64,000 nucleotides of DNA from Mytilus galloprovincialis. Taxonomy: Eukaryota > Mollusca > Bivalvia > Mytilida > Mytilidae. Location of the stretch: contig NC_134846.1 in assembly GCF_965363235.1 (NCBI RefSeq), positions 64,655,121 through 64,719,120 of the forward strand. The letters are read 5' to 3'. Position 1 is the stretch's first letter, and each line of letters opens with the position of its first letter. The position numbers and the translations under genes are program-made. Below, in pieces: positions 46,167 through 58,594 of this stretch. Below the pieces are notes generated by a model. That model saw nothing but the letters and a program-made list of their open reading frames with translations, was not told the origin of the DNA and made no database searches.

Positions 46167-47285
46167 ATTTTTCTATGCATGGGTATGTGTATGTTTATGC
46201 ATGTTATAGATTTAGTACATTCCTTAGTTGACCGATACAATTAGCCAACCAAAGTACTCTTTGAGATGTTAAATACATTTATTATTCTCTATTGAAAATT
46301 CTACATACATTAATCATTGAACGTTTATCATTGACTGATACAGACTACAAATCAAGCTGACACTACTTCAGTTAATGTATATCACTCTTTTTATAAAATA
46401 CCTAGAAAGGTCTTAAAATACATTTATACCATATATTGATAACTATATCAATAAATCACAAACTATTCAAGTGTCTACTTGAAGAATTGAACATACATGT
46501 ATATGGAAAATTGCAAGGATATGTAATGATCGACAATCAATAATTTAAAAAAAAACTGTTAGTGTAGTTCATTCATATATACCATGTCCTACTTTGTCGT
46601 ATATGCATATACATATAATGCTTCTTTTAAAGTTAAATGATGTAATAATGATATATGGATCTGTATTCACTATTTTTAAAGGTCACATATCTTACCTTTG
46701 AAGGAAAAAACAGCCCAATGTTGAAAGGTCTCAAACAAAAGGCGTAAACGTGTCTAATCACGTATTGTATTATACTTTTTGAGAAATTATGAATGGTTTT
46801 AAGTTCATACTTTTTATCAATCTCCCCCTACCCCGTCTTTTCCTCGTTAGGACTGGAAGAGGGCTCTACTAATCATTTGCTTCATACGATATATTTTTTT
46901 AATAGAAATAGATATTATACTATATAATAACCCAAAAAAACGGAGGTTATTATAAAAAGTTAACACTAGAAGTACAAAATAGTGAAATTATAGATTAAAA
47001 ATTGTGTTTTTCATTAAATAGTCTGTTATTCTGTTAAAAAATAGTGCCAATTAACTTAGAATATGAGAGAAATTGAAAAATCAACTTACAGGAAGGAGAT
47101 GTTAGATGAATACGCTATCGATATTTATGGCATGTTAAAAAACTTCCGGGTACAACACATAATTAAAATGCACACTTGATAGAATTTTGTATTGAATTAA
47201 CTTCAGTTATATAATCCAAAATTGATGGGTTTTTTTTATTCATCATATATTGTGTCGCGACAAAATGTATTTTAAAATAAAAAAT
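46167..47285. other. Upstream region of gene C
   Basis: AT-rich with no gene recognised. Any promoter or 5' exon of gene C would lie here on the minus strand. Confidence 0.4.
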
Positions 47286-47299
47286 CGAATTAATTTTTC

Positions 47300-47500
47300 A
47301 TAGATATAAGAAGATGTTGTATGAGTGCCAACGAGACAACTCTCCATCTAAGTCACAATTTATAAAATTAAACCATTATAGGTAAAAGTACGGTCTTCAA
47401 CACGGAGCCTTGGCTCACACCGAAAGCAATCTATAAAGGACCCCAAAAATTACTAGTGTAAAACCATTCAAACGGGAATACCAACGGGAAAAAACGAAGA
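47300..47500 (+). repeat. Mussel dispersed repeat
   Basis: 'ATATAAGAAGATGTTGTATG', 'ACGAGACAACTCTCCATC', 'CACGGAGCCTTGGCTCACAC'; its inverse is at 40050-40200. Confidence 0.8.
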
Positions 47501-47689
47501 AAAAGACATTTTAAGTAATAAAAGTTAAATTCATATCAAATAGAAAAAAGTCCTCTTAATGATCATACGCTTCAAAATTTCATTCATGCGTTTCATCTGC
47601 GAAATCTTTCTAAAACTCTAAATTTTGTTTAATTTTCGTTAGACTGTCGTTGAAATTTAAAAATAAGAAGCCACGAACATGTTAACAAT

Positions 47690-48060
47690 GAATGATTTTA
47701 AAATATCCTATCCCTCAGTAGGACCCATGTTGAAGGGGTGTGTTTTGGCTGTGCTGTGTGATCATAAGAGTGTCATTAATTCCGATTTTCCATGATGGGT
47801 GATTTTTACTCATTCTGTACATTACGAAACACCTTGCAACAGCTAACTAAGCGGTCCGTAGGTAGCATGTTCGAAGACAAAATTTCGATCCCTATCAAAC
47901 AATTTTGTTGCTACTGGCAGTCCAAATTTCCTGTTCTTCAATCCGGAAATATAATTTATTGTTGTAATATGATAGTCCGGAACATGAATAAAATATTGTC
48001 AATCCTATTTTCAGAAAAAAAACTATTTATGCTTCGGTAGAAATTGTCCCGTAATGACGC
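47690..48060 (+). repeat. Dispersed repeat tail related to 11547-11630
   Basis: 'CTTCAATCCGGAAATATAAT' and 'GTCCGGAACATGAATAAAAT' match the tail of the 10240-11640 repeat. The 82-codon ORF at 47792-48040 lies inside it. Confidence 0.5.
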
Positions 48061-48147
48061 GCTGTCATCGGTAAATCTTTGACATGCAAGTGTGTTCGAG
48101 GTCCCGAAACCTTATTGACACATAGAACCTATGGAAACACAAGGATC

Positions 48148-48572
48148 TATGGTGGCCGGATGTACCAGTTTCGCCTTTTCACGTTTTCGCGTTTCAAGTC
48201 TCCTTTCACTTTCACTCGAAATCAGGAAATCGAGAAAGAGAGAAATTGAGAAATCGAGAAATAGAGAAATAGAGAAAGCGAGAAAGCGAGAAATAGGAAA
48301 ATCGGGAAAACGAGAAATCGAGAAATCAAGAAAGCTAAAACGCGAAAACGCGAAGACAAATAAACGAAAACGGACAAAAGATTTCTAAATTTCGCGTTTT
48401 CGCTTTCCGTATTTCTTGATTTCCAGATTTTCCGATTTCTCGATTTCTCAATTTCTCGATTTCTCAATTTCTCAATTTCTTGATTTCCCGATTTCTCGAT
48501 TTCGCAATTTCACGTTTGCAAAGTGAAAGGAGAAAACTCGAAAAGGTGAAATGACTGCATCTGGTCACCATA
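48148..48572. mobile_element. Mini-foldback element (425 bp)
   Basis: Ends TATGGTGGCCGGATG (48148-48162) and CATCTGGTCACCATA (48558-48572) are inverted copies, followed inward by inverted CCTTTTCACG/AAAAGGTG and TCCTTTCACTTTC/GTGAAAGGA blocks. The left arm interior is a GAGAAATCGA-type tandem array; the right arm is its complement, TTTCTCGATTTCTCAA. The whole folds into one long hairpin. The only possible target duplication is TA, which is ambiguous. ORFs on both strands (48131-48388, 48222-48467) are translated repeat. Confidence 0.85.
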
Positions 48573-49188
48573 AAGAGCTGTATTATTTGAATATGACAAA
48601 ATTTGTCATCTCTCCTATGGTTTTATTATATGTTGGTGGCCATATTTCGTTTTGCTTTTATGGCCATCGAAAAAACAAAGCAAGACACATAAACCACATA
48701 TGAATACATAGGACGAAAAAGTATTTTGTTGACAGATATTAAAGTATTTCATTGAACTTGGAAATGTTTTCCTTACAACAGAGAATACATTTTCAATTGA
48801 AGCGGAGCAAAAGTAACAAAAGTGAAACAAGTCCTATTTTTAAACGTTGAAAAATACCAATGAGAGAAACGTCGAACTTGATACAAGTCTTAACAATTGT
48901 TGATGTAAATTCAATTCATTGACTTTTAAATGATCGCTACGTATGCCATGCATTGAATAAAATCAACGACCTCCATATAAAGGATACATGCCCCTATTGG
49001 ACATGTTTATAGTTAATATGTCAGTGCTTTTCGGAAATTTCCACGACATGTTGACTTCTGTTCCCTTGTATATGGTGTATAGACAGTTTTCTTAACTCTC
49101 TGTTTTATCCTTGCGTTTCAACCAAGTTCATACTCCAATCCCGTATGTTGCCCCTTGGCAGACTTTATAACGATTGCCTTGCTTCCTT
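48573..49188. other. Intergenic between the two foldbacks
   Basis: No gene or repeat recognised. Confidence 0.4.
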
Positions 49189-49197
49189 GTAGTTGAC
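49189..49197 (+). repeat. Target site duplication, left (GTAGTTGAC)
   Basis: Perfect 9-bp match to 62035-62043. A 7-bp duplication (TAGTTGA) with one more C in the terminal repeat is an equally valid reading, because the flanking base is C on both sides. Confidence 0.85.
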
Positions 49198-52100
49198 ACC
49201 AGACACAAGTTGGTTCCTTTTTCCTTTTTCCTTTTTCGATATTCAAATTTTGAAAAATATTACAAGTCCAAACTGAATTTTTTTTTTCTTAAAATTTTTT
49301 TTTCCTCAAAATTTTTTTTTCCTCAAAATTTTTTTTCCTCAAATTTTTTTTTTTCCTCAAAATTTTTTTTTCCTCAAAATTTTTTTTCCTCAAATTTTTT
49401 TTTTCCTCAATTTTTTTTCCTTCAAAAATTTTTTCCTCAATATTTTTCCTCAAAAAGTTTTTCTTCAAATTTTTTTTTCGTTTCCTTATTCGTTTTCCTT
49501 TTCATTTTTTGATTATCGTCCTTATTCGATTTCCATTTCCTTATTCGATTTTCATTTCCTTATTGGGTTTCTTCTTCCTTTTTCAATATTCATTTCCTTT
49601 TTTGATTTCTATTTCCTTATTCGGTTTCTATTTCCTTATTGAATTTTCATTTCCTTATTCGATTTCCATTTCCTTATTCGATTTTCATTTCCTTTTTTGG
49701 TTTCTATTTCCTTATTCGGTTTCTATTTCCTTATTCGGTTTCTATTTCCTTATTCGGTTTCTATTTCCTAATTGGATTTTTGTTTCCTTATTCGATTTCC
49801 ATTTCCTTATTCGATTTTCATTTCCTAATTCGGTTTTTTTTTCCTTTTTCAATATTCATTTCCTTATTCGGTTTCTATTTCCTTATTCAGTTTCTATTTC
49901 CTTATTGGATTTTCATTTCCTTATTCGGTTTCCATTTCCTTTTTCGGTATTCAAATTTTGAAAAATATTACAAGTCCAAACTGAATTTTTTTTTTCCTTC
50001 AAAATTTTTTTTCCTCAAAATTTTTTTTTCAACTAAATTTTTTTTCCTCAAATTTTTTTTTTCCTCAAAATTTTTTTTTCCTCAAATTTTGTTTTTCCTC
50101 AAATTTTTTTATTCCTCAATTTTTTTTCCTCAAAATTTTTTTTCCTCACAATATTTTTCCTGAAAGAGTTTTTCTTCAAATATTTTTTTCGTTTCCTTAT
50201 TCGTTTTTTTTTCCTTTTTTGATTATCATCCTTATTCGATTTCCATTTCCTTATTCGATTTTCATTTCCTTATTCGGTTTTTTCTTCCTTTTTCAATATT
50301 CATTTCCTTTTTCAATATTCATTTCCTTTTTCGATTTCTATTTCCTTTTTCGGTTTCTATTTCCTTATTGGATATTCATTTCCTTATTCGATTTCCATTT
50401 CCTTATTCGATTTTCATTTCCTTATTCGGTTTCTTTTTCCTTTTTCAATATTCATTTCCTTTTTCGGTTTCTATTTCCTTATTCAGTTTCTATTTCCTTA
50501 TTCGGTTTCTATTTCCTAATTGGATTTTTGTTTCCTTATTCGATTTCCATTTCCTTATTCGATTTTCATTTCCTAATTCGGTTTCTTTTTCCTTTTTCAA
50601 TATTCATTTCCTTATTCGGTTTCTATTTCCTTATTCAGTTTCTATTTCCTTATTGGATTTTCATTTCCTTATTCGGTTTCCATTTCCTTTTTCGGTATTC
50701 AAATTTTGAAAAATATTATGAGTCCAAACTGAATTTTTTTTTTCCTTCAAAATTTTTTTTCCTTCAAAATTTTTTTTTCCTCAAAATTTTTTTTCCTCAA
50801 ATTTTTTTTTTCCTCAAAATTTGTTTTTCCTCAAATTTTTTTTTTTCCTCAAAATTTTTTTTTCCTCACAATTTTTTTTTCCTCAAATTTTTTTATTCCT
50901 CAATTTTTTTTCCTCAATATTTTTTTTCCTCAATATTTTTCCTGAAAGTTTTTCTTCAAATATTTTTTTCGTTTCCTTATTCATTTTTTTTTCCTTTTTT
51001 GATTATCATCCTTATTCGATTTCCATTTCCTTATTCGATTTTCATTTCCTTATTCAGTTTTTTCTTCCTTTTTCAATATTCATTTCCTTTTTCGATTTCT
51101 TTTTCCTTTTTCGGTTTCTATTTCCTTATTGGATATTCATTTCCTTATTCGATTTCCATTTCCTTATTCGATTTTCATTTCCTAATTCGGTTTCTTTTTC
51201 CTTTTTCAATATTCATTTCCTTATTCGGTTTCTATTTCCTTATTCAGTTTCTATTTCCTTATTGGATTTTCATTTCCTTATTCGGTTTCCATTTCCTTTT
51301 TCGGTATTCAAATTTTGAAAAATATTATAAGTCCAAACTGAATTTTTTTTTTCCTTCAAAATTTTTTTTCCTCAAAATTTTTTTTTCCCCAAAATTTGTT
51401 TTCCTCAAATTTTTTTTCCCTCAAAATTTGTTTTTCCGCAAATTTTTTTTTTCCCTCAAAATTTTTTTTCCTCACAATTTTTTTTCCTCAAATTTTTTTA
51501 TTCCTCAATTTTTTTTCCTCAAAATTTTTTTTCCTCACAATATTTTTCCTGAAAGAGTTTTTCTTCAAATATTTTTTTCGTTTCCTTATTCGTTTTTTTT
51601 TCCTTTTTTGATTATCATCCTTATTCGATTTCAATTTCCTTATTCGATTTTCATTTCCTTATTCAGTTTTTTCTTCCTTTTTCAATATTCATTTCCTTTT
51701 TCGATTTCTATTTCCTTTTTCGGTTTCTATTTCCTTATTGGATATTCATTTCCTTATTCGATTTCCATTTCCTTATTCGATTTTCATTTCCTAATTCGGT
51801 TTCTTTTTCCTTTTTCAATATTCATTTCCTTATTCGGTTTCTTTATAGTATAACTAATCGCCGTATTTGAATATCAAAAATAAGACAACGCGTGACCGAA
51901 CGACGCATGGATTAAACGAGTGCGCAGCAAATGGCTTTTTTTTTTATGAAATTAAGAAAATGTAAGGAACTATATCTTTTTCCTACGCATTGACAATTTG
52001 TTTTGATCCGACGTTATCGACGTCTTGACAACGCCTATTGTTGTATGACGTCAGAGAGTGAAATAACCACGTTTATTTCACATGTGAAATTATCGGTTTT

Positions 52101-53890
52101 TATCTAACTGAGAAATCAATGTAATTCATTGCAACCAATGTAATAAATTTCCTTATTCAGTTTCTATTTCCTTATTGGATTTTCATTTCCTTATTCGGTT
52201 TCCATTTCCTTTTTAGGTATTCAAATTTTGAAAAATATTATAAGTCCAAACTGAATTTTTTTTTTCCTTCAAAATTTTTTTTCCAAAAATTTTTTTTTTC
52301 CTTCAAAATTTATTTTCCAAAAATTTTTTTTTTCCTCAAAATTTTTTTTCCTCAAATTTTTTTTCCCTCAAAATTTGTTTTTCCGCAAATTTTTTTTTTC
52401 CCTCAAAATTTTTTTTTCCTCAATTTTTTTTCCTCAAATTTTTTTATTCCTCAATTTTTTTTCCTCAAAATTTTTTTTCCTCAATATTTTTCCTGAAAGA
52501 GTTTTTCTTCAAATATTTTTTTCGTTTCCTTATTCGTTTTTTTTTCCTTTTTTGATTATCATCCTTATTCGATTTCAATTTCCTTATTCGATTTTCATTT
52601 CCTTATTCAGTTTTTTCTTCCTTTTTCAATATTCATTTCCTTTTTCGATTTCTATTTCCTTTTTCGGTTTCTATTTCCTTATTGGATATTCATTTCCTTA
52701 TTCAATTTCCATTTCCTTATTCGATTTTCATTTCCTTATTCGGTTTCTTTTTCCTTTTTCAATATTCATTTCCTTTTTCGGTTTCTATTTCCTTTTTCGG
52801 TTTCTATTTACTTATTGGATTTTCATTTCCTTATTCAATTTTCATTTCCTTATTCGATTTCTATTTCCTTATTCGGTTTCTTTTTCCTTTTTCAATATTC
52901 ATTTCCTTATTCGGTTTCTATTTCCTTATTCGGTTTCTATTTCCTTATTGGATTTTCGTTTCCTTATTCGATTTCCAGTTCCTTATTCGATTTTCATTTA
53001 CTAATTCGGTTTCTTTTTCCTTTTTCAATATTCATTTTCTTTTTCGGTTTCTATTTCCTTATTGGATTTTCATTTCCTTATTCAATTTCCATTTCCTTAT
53101 TTGATTTGTACTTCCTTATTCGGTTTCTTTTTCCTTTTTAATATTCATTTCCTTTTTCGGTTTCTATTTCCTTATTCGGTTTCTATTTCCTTATTGGATT
53201 TTCATTTCCTTATTCGATTTCCATTTCCTTATTCGATTTTCATTTCCTTATTCGTTTTTTTTTCCTTTTTCAATATTCATTTACTTTTTCGGTTTCTATT
53301 TCCTTATTCGGTTTCTATTTCCTTATTGGATTTTCATTTCCTTATTGGATTTTCGTTTCCTTATTCGATTTCCATTTCCTTATTCGATTTTCATTTCCTA
53401 ATTCGGTTTCTTTTTCCTTTTTCAATATTCATTTCCTTTTTCGGTTTCTATTTCCTTTTTCGGTTTCTATTTCCTTATTGGATTTTCATTTCCTTATTCA
53501 ATTTTCATTTCCTTATTCGATTTCTATTTCCTTATTCGGTTTCTTTTTCCTTTTTCAATATTCATTTCCTTTTTCGGTTTCTATTTCCTTATTCGGTTTC
53601 TATTTCCTTATTGGATTTTCGTTTCCTTATTCGATTTCCATTTCCTTATTCGATTTTCATTTCCTTATTCGGTTTCTTTTTCTTTTTTTCAATATTCATT
53701 TCCTTTTTCGGTTTCTATTTCCTTATTCAGTTTCTATTTCCTTATTGGATTTTCATTTCCTTATTCGATTTTCATTTCCTTATTCGGTTTCTTTTTTCTT
53801 TTCCAATATTCATTTCCTTTTTCGGTTTCTATTTCCTTTTTCGATTTTCATTTCCTTGTTCGGTTTCCATTTCCTTTTTTCGATATTCAA
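49198..53890 (+). repeat. Left arm of foldback, tandem pyrimidine repeats
   Basis: Higher-order units consist of three blocks: (1) TTCAAATTTTGAAAAATATT then ACAAGTCCAAACTGAA; (2) a TTTTTTTTCCTCAAAA array; (3) an array of ~18-bp TTTCCTTATTCGRTTTCYA units. Block 1 occurs near 49240, 49950, 50698, 51305 and 52219, with a partial copy at 53883. Long ORFs in all + frames (up to 544 codons, rich in Phe, Ile, Ser and Leu) are this array translated. Confidence 0.92.
51850..52150 (+). repeat. Internal module in left arm
   Basis: Non-satellite sequence from ATAGTATAACTAATCGCCG to CAACCAATGTAATAA interrupts the array. It contains the palindrome ATTTCACATGTGAAAT and TGACGTCA (52046-52053). An inverted relative is at 58970-59370. 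Confidence 0.88.
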
Positions 53891-53896
53891 ATTTTG

Positions 53897-54310
53897 AATG
53901 TGTTCTCCACATGAGACCAAATGACACAGAAATAAACAACTATAATAGATCACCGTGCGGCCTTCAACATTGAACAAAGCCCATCCCGCATAGTCCGCTT
54001 TAAAAATCTCCGAAATGTCAAGTGCTAACAAATTTCAAACAAGAAAACTGACGGCCTAATTTATGTACAAAATATGAACGAAAAACAAATATGTAACACA
54101 GCAACAAACGAGAACCACTGAATTAATTTACAGTTTCCTGACTTGGGATAGGCACATATACATACATAATGTGGCGGCGTTAAACATGTAACTTTGACAG
54201 TGGTGTAACAGTACAGCATAAGAGCGAACTATAAAAATCAGTTGAAAAAGACTTAAGCCTGACTTAACTCAGATCATGAGATACAAATAGAAATACACCT
54301 TGCTAAAACA
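53897..54310 (+). repeat. Mussel dispersed repeat in foldback loop
   Basis: 'CTCCACATGAGACCAAATGA', 'AATATGAACGAAAAACAAAT', 'CCTGACTTGGGATAGGCACA' and 'GTGGTGTAACAGTACAGCAT' are blocks I recognise as a very common mussel repeat. It begins right at the inner end of the left arm. Confidence 0.8.
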
Positions 54311-54594
54311 CAGAGTGTACGTGGCCTGGTACATATCTGAGAGTTTTTCCAGTTATTAACAGCTAGTTCAAAGCCAAAAACAAATAATAAACGAAATCAT
54401 GCATCCCAGACTAAATAATTAATCTTCATAGAATTAAAAAGACTACAATAATTATTAATTAAATTGTACTGACATTGTATTCTTTAAATATCTTATAAAC
54501 GATCTTTTAATTGAAGCTTTCCTTCCACTTTTATTGGTAAAATATCGCATACGTGTGTATTACGATTTATTTTGAAAATGCTGAAAATATATTG

Positions 54595-55035
54595 ATTGAT
54601 TGATTGTTGGTTTCTCAACGTTCAGTGGCAAATATTTCATGAATATTCAGGACGAGAACAATTTAACAATAAATACAATAGGTAGGTCTCGTAATAATTG
54701 AGGCCATCCGGGATGATGATCAGGGAAATTTTGACTGCCACAGGAAGATGAGGGTATATTGGATAGGTACATGAATTTTGCCTTGCATCAGGTAACCTAC
54801 GAATTCTCAAAGAGTTGTTGTAAGGGTTCTTAACGTACAAAGAGCATGACTTTCTCTTAACACGAGGCATCGGACTTAACTTCCCCATTCTGACCGGACA
54901 TGACTACATACTTGATACATCCCAAACAGCCAAACGGAAGCCCGAGTTTGGCAAGCATTTTACTGCCGGTCGAGAGAAGACCAAGTGGCCATATTTCTAT
55001 TCCCCAGTCACCCCTGGGGTCAGCAAATATTTGAA
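54595..55035 (-). repeat. Bivalve repeat with ATTG tail, reverse orientation
   Basis: On the minus strand it runs from 'TTTGCTGACCCCAGGGGTGA' to 'GCCACTGAACGTTGAGAAAC' and CAATCAATCAAT. It is GC-richer than its surroundings. Two overlapping minus ORFs (54637-54888, 54857-55057) show no known domain. The simple-repeat tail suggests a SINE- or LINE-like retroposon end. Confidence 0.65.
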
Positions 55036-55785
55036 AAGTAGACACAATGAACTTCAATTTTTAAATAACTTACAATATTAAATTAAATAAAAAAAGAATT
55101 GGAAGAATTGATACTCATAATGTAGTTAAAAGTTTGTTGATTACTGCTGCGGTATATGATTAATAGACATGCTATTACAGGTCTATATGGTTGAATATTT
55201 CTATCTTAAATATGTATTTGTTTCTAATAAAATGCATAGTTTCAGCTTTCGCGTATGCAGTACGCATATGTTGTACTATGTTGAAGATGAAACTCACAAT
55301 TGGTTAATTTAATAGACCTTCACAGGCCTTGTTTCACAGTTGTAATACAACAACTAGAAGTTTTTAACGACCTTGACTGGCTATTAAAACATCCAATTGT
55401 TGTATTAGTAATTGTGAATTTAAAACATCTTCACAGTCTTTGTTACACATTTGTATTAAAAAAGGTTTTGTATTTATGTTTATCATAATATACATTTTCA
55501 ATAAGGCCAATTTTATATGTTAAAATAGCTCTTATTCTATCATGGTTTTGAAAGCCTACCCCAAAAAATTGCCAACTTATTCAATTTAAACTGCTGTATC
55601 TGTATAACAGGCGATTATTTGAAAAAAATATGAAAATATTTTATTTTTAGCTTGTTTATGTCTGTGCAATTTCAAGGGAAATAAATCTTAATCACAAACC
55701 GTTCGTTGCAACGGTTACTACTTGCAACGGTTGTTTGAAAGCATAATCGAGTACACACCATGTCGTTTGTTATGAACGTTGCGAA
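55036..55785. other. Foldback loop, nothing recognised
   Basis: AT-rich. The small palindromic segment GCAACGG...CTTGCAACGGTTG is near 55710-55733. No gene. Confidence 0.4.
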
Positions 55786-55789
55786 ATAT

Positions 55790-56790
55790 ATTGATTATAT
55801 ACCTTTTGTTCCTCTCTTAATACGCTTTCGAATGAGGTATACAGTTTATCTGTAAATACGGGCTGAAGGGTCACAGCAGTCCATTCAAATATTCAAAATA
55901 TCCATTTCATTATTCAAAATTGGCTATTTCCTAATTTTCACGCGTGTTTTGGCATTAAGGTCCTCCGTAACCCCTCTAATGGTCATTGCCGCACATATTG
56001 TTTATTATCAGTGTATTTCTCTATCAATCAGCTTTTTATTGGTGTATAATTTTTATCGTAATTAGGAGCTGACGGGTTGCAGCAGTCCGTTTCATTATAC
56101 AAAATAAGCTATTTCTCAATGTTCACGCGTATTTCGATATTAAGTCCGGCGGAACTCCTCTAATATGCGTTGCGGAAAATATTGACTATATACCTTTTGC
56201 TCCTCTCTTAATAATCTTTTGAATGATCAGATATAAGGTTTATCTGTAATAACGGGTTGAGGGGGTACAGCAGTCCATTGAAATATTCAAAATGTCCATT
56301 TCATTATTCAAAATTGGCTATTTCCTAATTTTCACGCGTGTTTTGTCATTTAGGTCCTCCATAACCCCTCTAACGGTCATTGCGGCACATATTGTTTATT
56401 CTCAGTGTATTCCTCTATCAATAAGCTTTAAATTGGTGTATATTTTTTTCCGCAATAAGAGCTGACGGGTTGCAGCAGTCCGTTCCATTATTCAAAATAA
56501 GCTATTTCTCAATGTTCACGCGTATTTCGATATTAAGTCCGTCGGTACTCCTCTTATATGCGTTGCGGAACATATTGACTATATACCTTTTGCTCCTCTC
56601 TTAATAAGCTTACGAATGAGTTATGAGGTTTATCTATTATTCGGGGCTGAAGGGTAACAGCAGTCCATTCAATTATACAAAATATCCATTTCATTATTCA
56701 AAATTGGCTATTCCTTAATTTTCACGCGTGTTTTGTCATTTAGTTCCTCCGTAACCCCTCTAATGGTCATTGCTGCACAATCAACTTGTT
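55790..56790 (+). repeat. ~391-bp tandem repeat in foldback loop, about 2.5 copies
   Basis: ATACCTTTTG(T/C)TCCTCTCTTA recurs near 55799, 56190 and 56583. Each unit is a dimer of related halves (GGGCTGAAGGGTCACAGCAG versus GAGCTGACGGGTTGCAGCAG; TTTTCACGCGTGTTTTG versus TGTTCACGCGTATTTCG), so the ancestral period is about 195 bp. Confidence 0.88.
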
Positions 56791-58360
56791 ATATCTTTAA
56801 TCAGAGGATGAAGAATAGCAAAGGGCCAGAGAAAATAAAAAAGGACAACGTAGAGTATTTTAATTTTGATATATATATATATATATGTTTTGGTATTCAG
56901 GTTGTCCATACATGGAATTTTTTTTTTAAATAGTTAAGAAAAGCCATAAGTTTATATCCTCCGAAACTAAATAAATAAATGAAATTAAAGATTTACAGAT
57001 TGTTTTTTTATAATAATTTGAATGATCGTTTGATAACACTAAAATGACGAATTTAAAAATACGGAATTTAGCTACAGTGTCAGTTATTTTTATTTCACTA
57101 TTCACCGCTCCAACTTGAATAATGAAACCTAAACTATTTCATCATTCATTACTTAACATTGAATAGTGAACTAGTTCATTATTCATTATTGAATTTTGAA
57201 TAATGAATAATGAATAATGGACGTACTTCAGCGCGGTAAAAATGAGAAGTATGATGGATTTTTTTTCTGTGCCCGGTAAAAAGACCACCTACATAATGTA
57301 GTGTTCTAGTACTTCCCAGATCTATGGACAAACCGACAGGCAGGACGGAACACTCTTAGTTAATCATATGTACATACCACCTAAAACTTCATTTTTGAGG
57401 GATTATATATAAACATACAACCTATAGTAACTTACCCTGTATTTCACTTTAAATGTGTCTCGTTTTATACTAATGTATAGCTGAAATAGTCGGGCAATCC
57501 ATGACAGATTTTGCCAAGTAGCCTTTGCCAGCTGTTCATATTAAATTGTTCATATTGCCTCGCATATGTGTGTCTTCTATGCCACATACAACTGTGACGA
57601 TATTGACTTTAGCAAACAATTCTGCTCAAACCGGTGCTAGGGACTGTCTTTCAACTTTCATTGAAACGAGAATGATTTCTCTGTTTAAAAGATCTCGATG
57701 TATTTGTCAACAGAACAGCAATAAAGACGCTGTTTCTTTACTGCAAATGTATTGTGTATATGTCTTGATTTTGATGTCGGGCAAACTTATGAAAGAAAAC
57801 GGAAACACAAAAATCAGTATTTTTTTTTTAATTTGTTAAGGCGCATAACCCTAGAATGGTATAAATGACGTCACCAAAATTCAAATGTGATCTGTATTTT
57901 GTTGTAATACGGATTGTGTATAAGTTTCTTAACATTTTGTTGAGGCAAACTCAAGAACGGAAACTAATTTCTTGACGTACGGACATACACACAGACAAAG
58001 CTGGAAAAACTTAATGCCCCCTCCACTATAAGTCATATTTCATTGAATAACCCGATGTTTTCATCACTTAGTAACGATAATTGCTATCTATATCCTATTC
58101 TTTTTTATTTATATAAAGTTCCGGAAAACATTTCCCTAACCGATATTAATCAGAGTCTTTTAAATAACTAGAAGGAATTCCGATCTATATATAGAAAATT
58201 ATTGACCTGGCTACTGAGGTTGTCATTTGTCGCTTCTGTAAAAGGAGTAAAAAACGGGGCATGTAATATCAAAATCGGGAATACGCTGGCATTTCATAAT
58301 CTATCATGTATTGTTACGTAGGGACATTTGTTCTTACGAAACAGCTTATAAATGCACATC
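56791..58360. other. Foldback loop, nothing coding recognised
   Basis: 57125-57235 is an ATTATTCAAT/GAATAATGAA low-complexity palindromic tract. The 104-codon ORF at 57525-57839 has no recognisable motif, and no transposase signature was found in any frame. Confidence 0.4.
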
Positions 58361-58365
58361 TTATA

Positions 58366-58489
58366 CAGGGACAGATCCAGCCATTTTAAAAAGGGGGCGG
58401 GTTCCAACTATATGTCCCTATTCAAATGCATTGATCGGCCGAAAAAGGGAGGTTCCAGCCCCCGGAACCCCCTTCTGGATCCGCCACTG
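58366..58489. mobile_element. Short TIR MITE, hAT-like ends
   Basis: Ends CAGGGACAGATCCAGCC and CTGGATCCGCCACTG are inverted, resembling the widespread CAGTGGCGGATCCAG MITE family. The interior has AAAAAGGGGGCGGGTTCC and GGTTCCAGCCCCCGGAACC. The flanks TTATA/TTACA may be a decayed duplication; a clear 8-bp hAT duplication is not seen. Confidence 0.7.
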
Positions 58490-58594
58490 TTACAACATTT
58501 TGAAGTCTCATATAGACTTTCCAGTTCGTTTTTCATTGTATACTAGAAAGATCTCATTTTTGTCTGAATTGGTGAATCCTTTTTTAACGATAAA

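Noticed and set aside
49174..53973. Large Phe/Ile/Leu-rich ORFs resembling multi-pass membrane proteins
   Set aside because: They are translations of the pyrimidine tandem array, overlap in all three frames, and end where the array ends.
54637..55057. Two overlapping minus-strand ORFs as a gene
   Set aside because: They lie within a dispersed repeat with an ATTG tail, are frame-shifted relative to each other and show no known domain.
57525..57839. 104-codon ORF in the foldback loop as a transposase piece
   Set aside because: No DDE/DDD-like spacing, zinc finger or other transposase signature visible.
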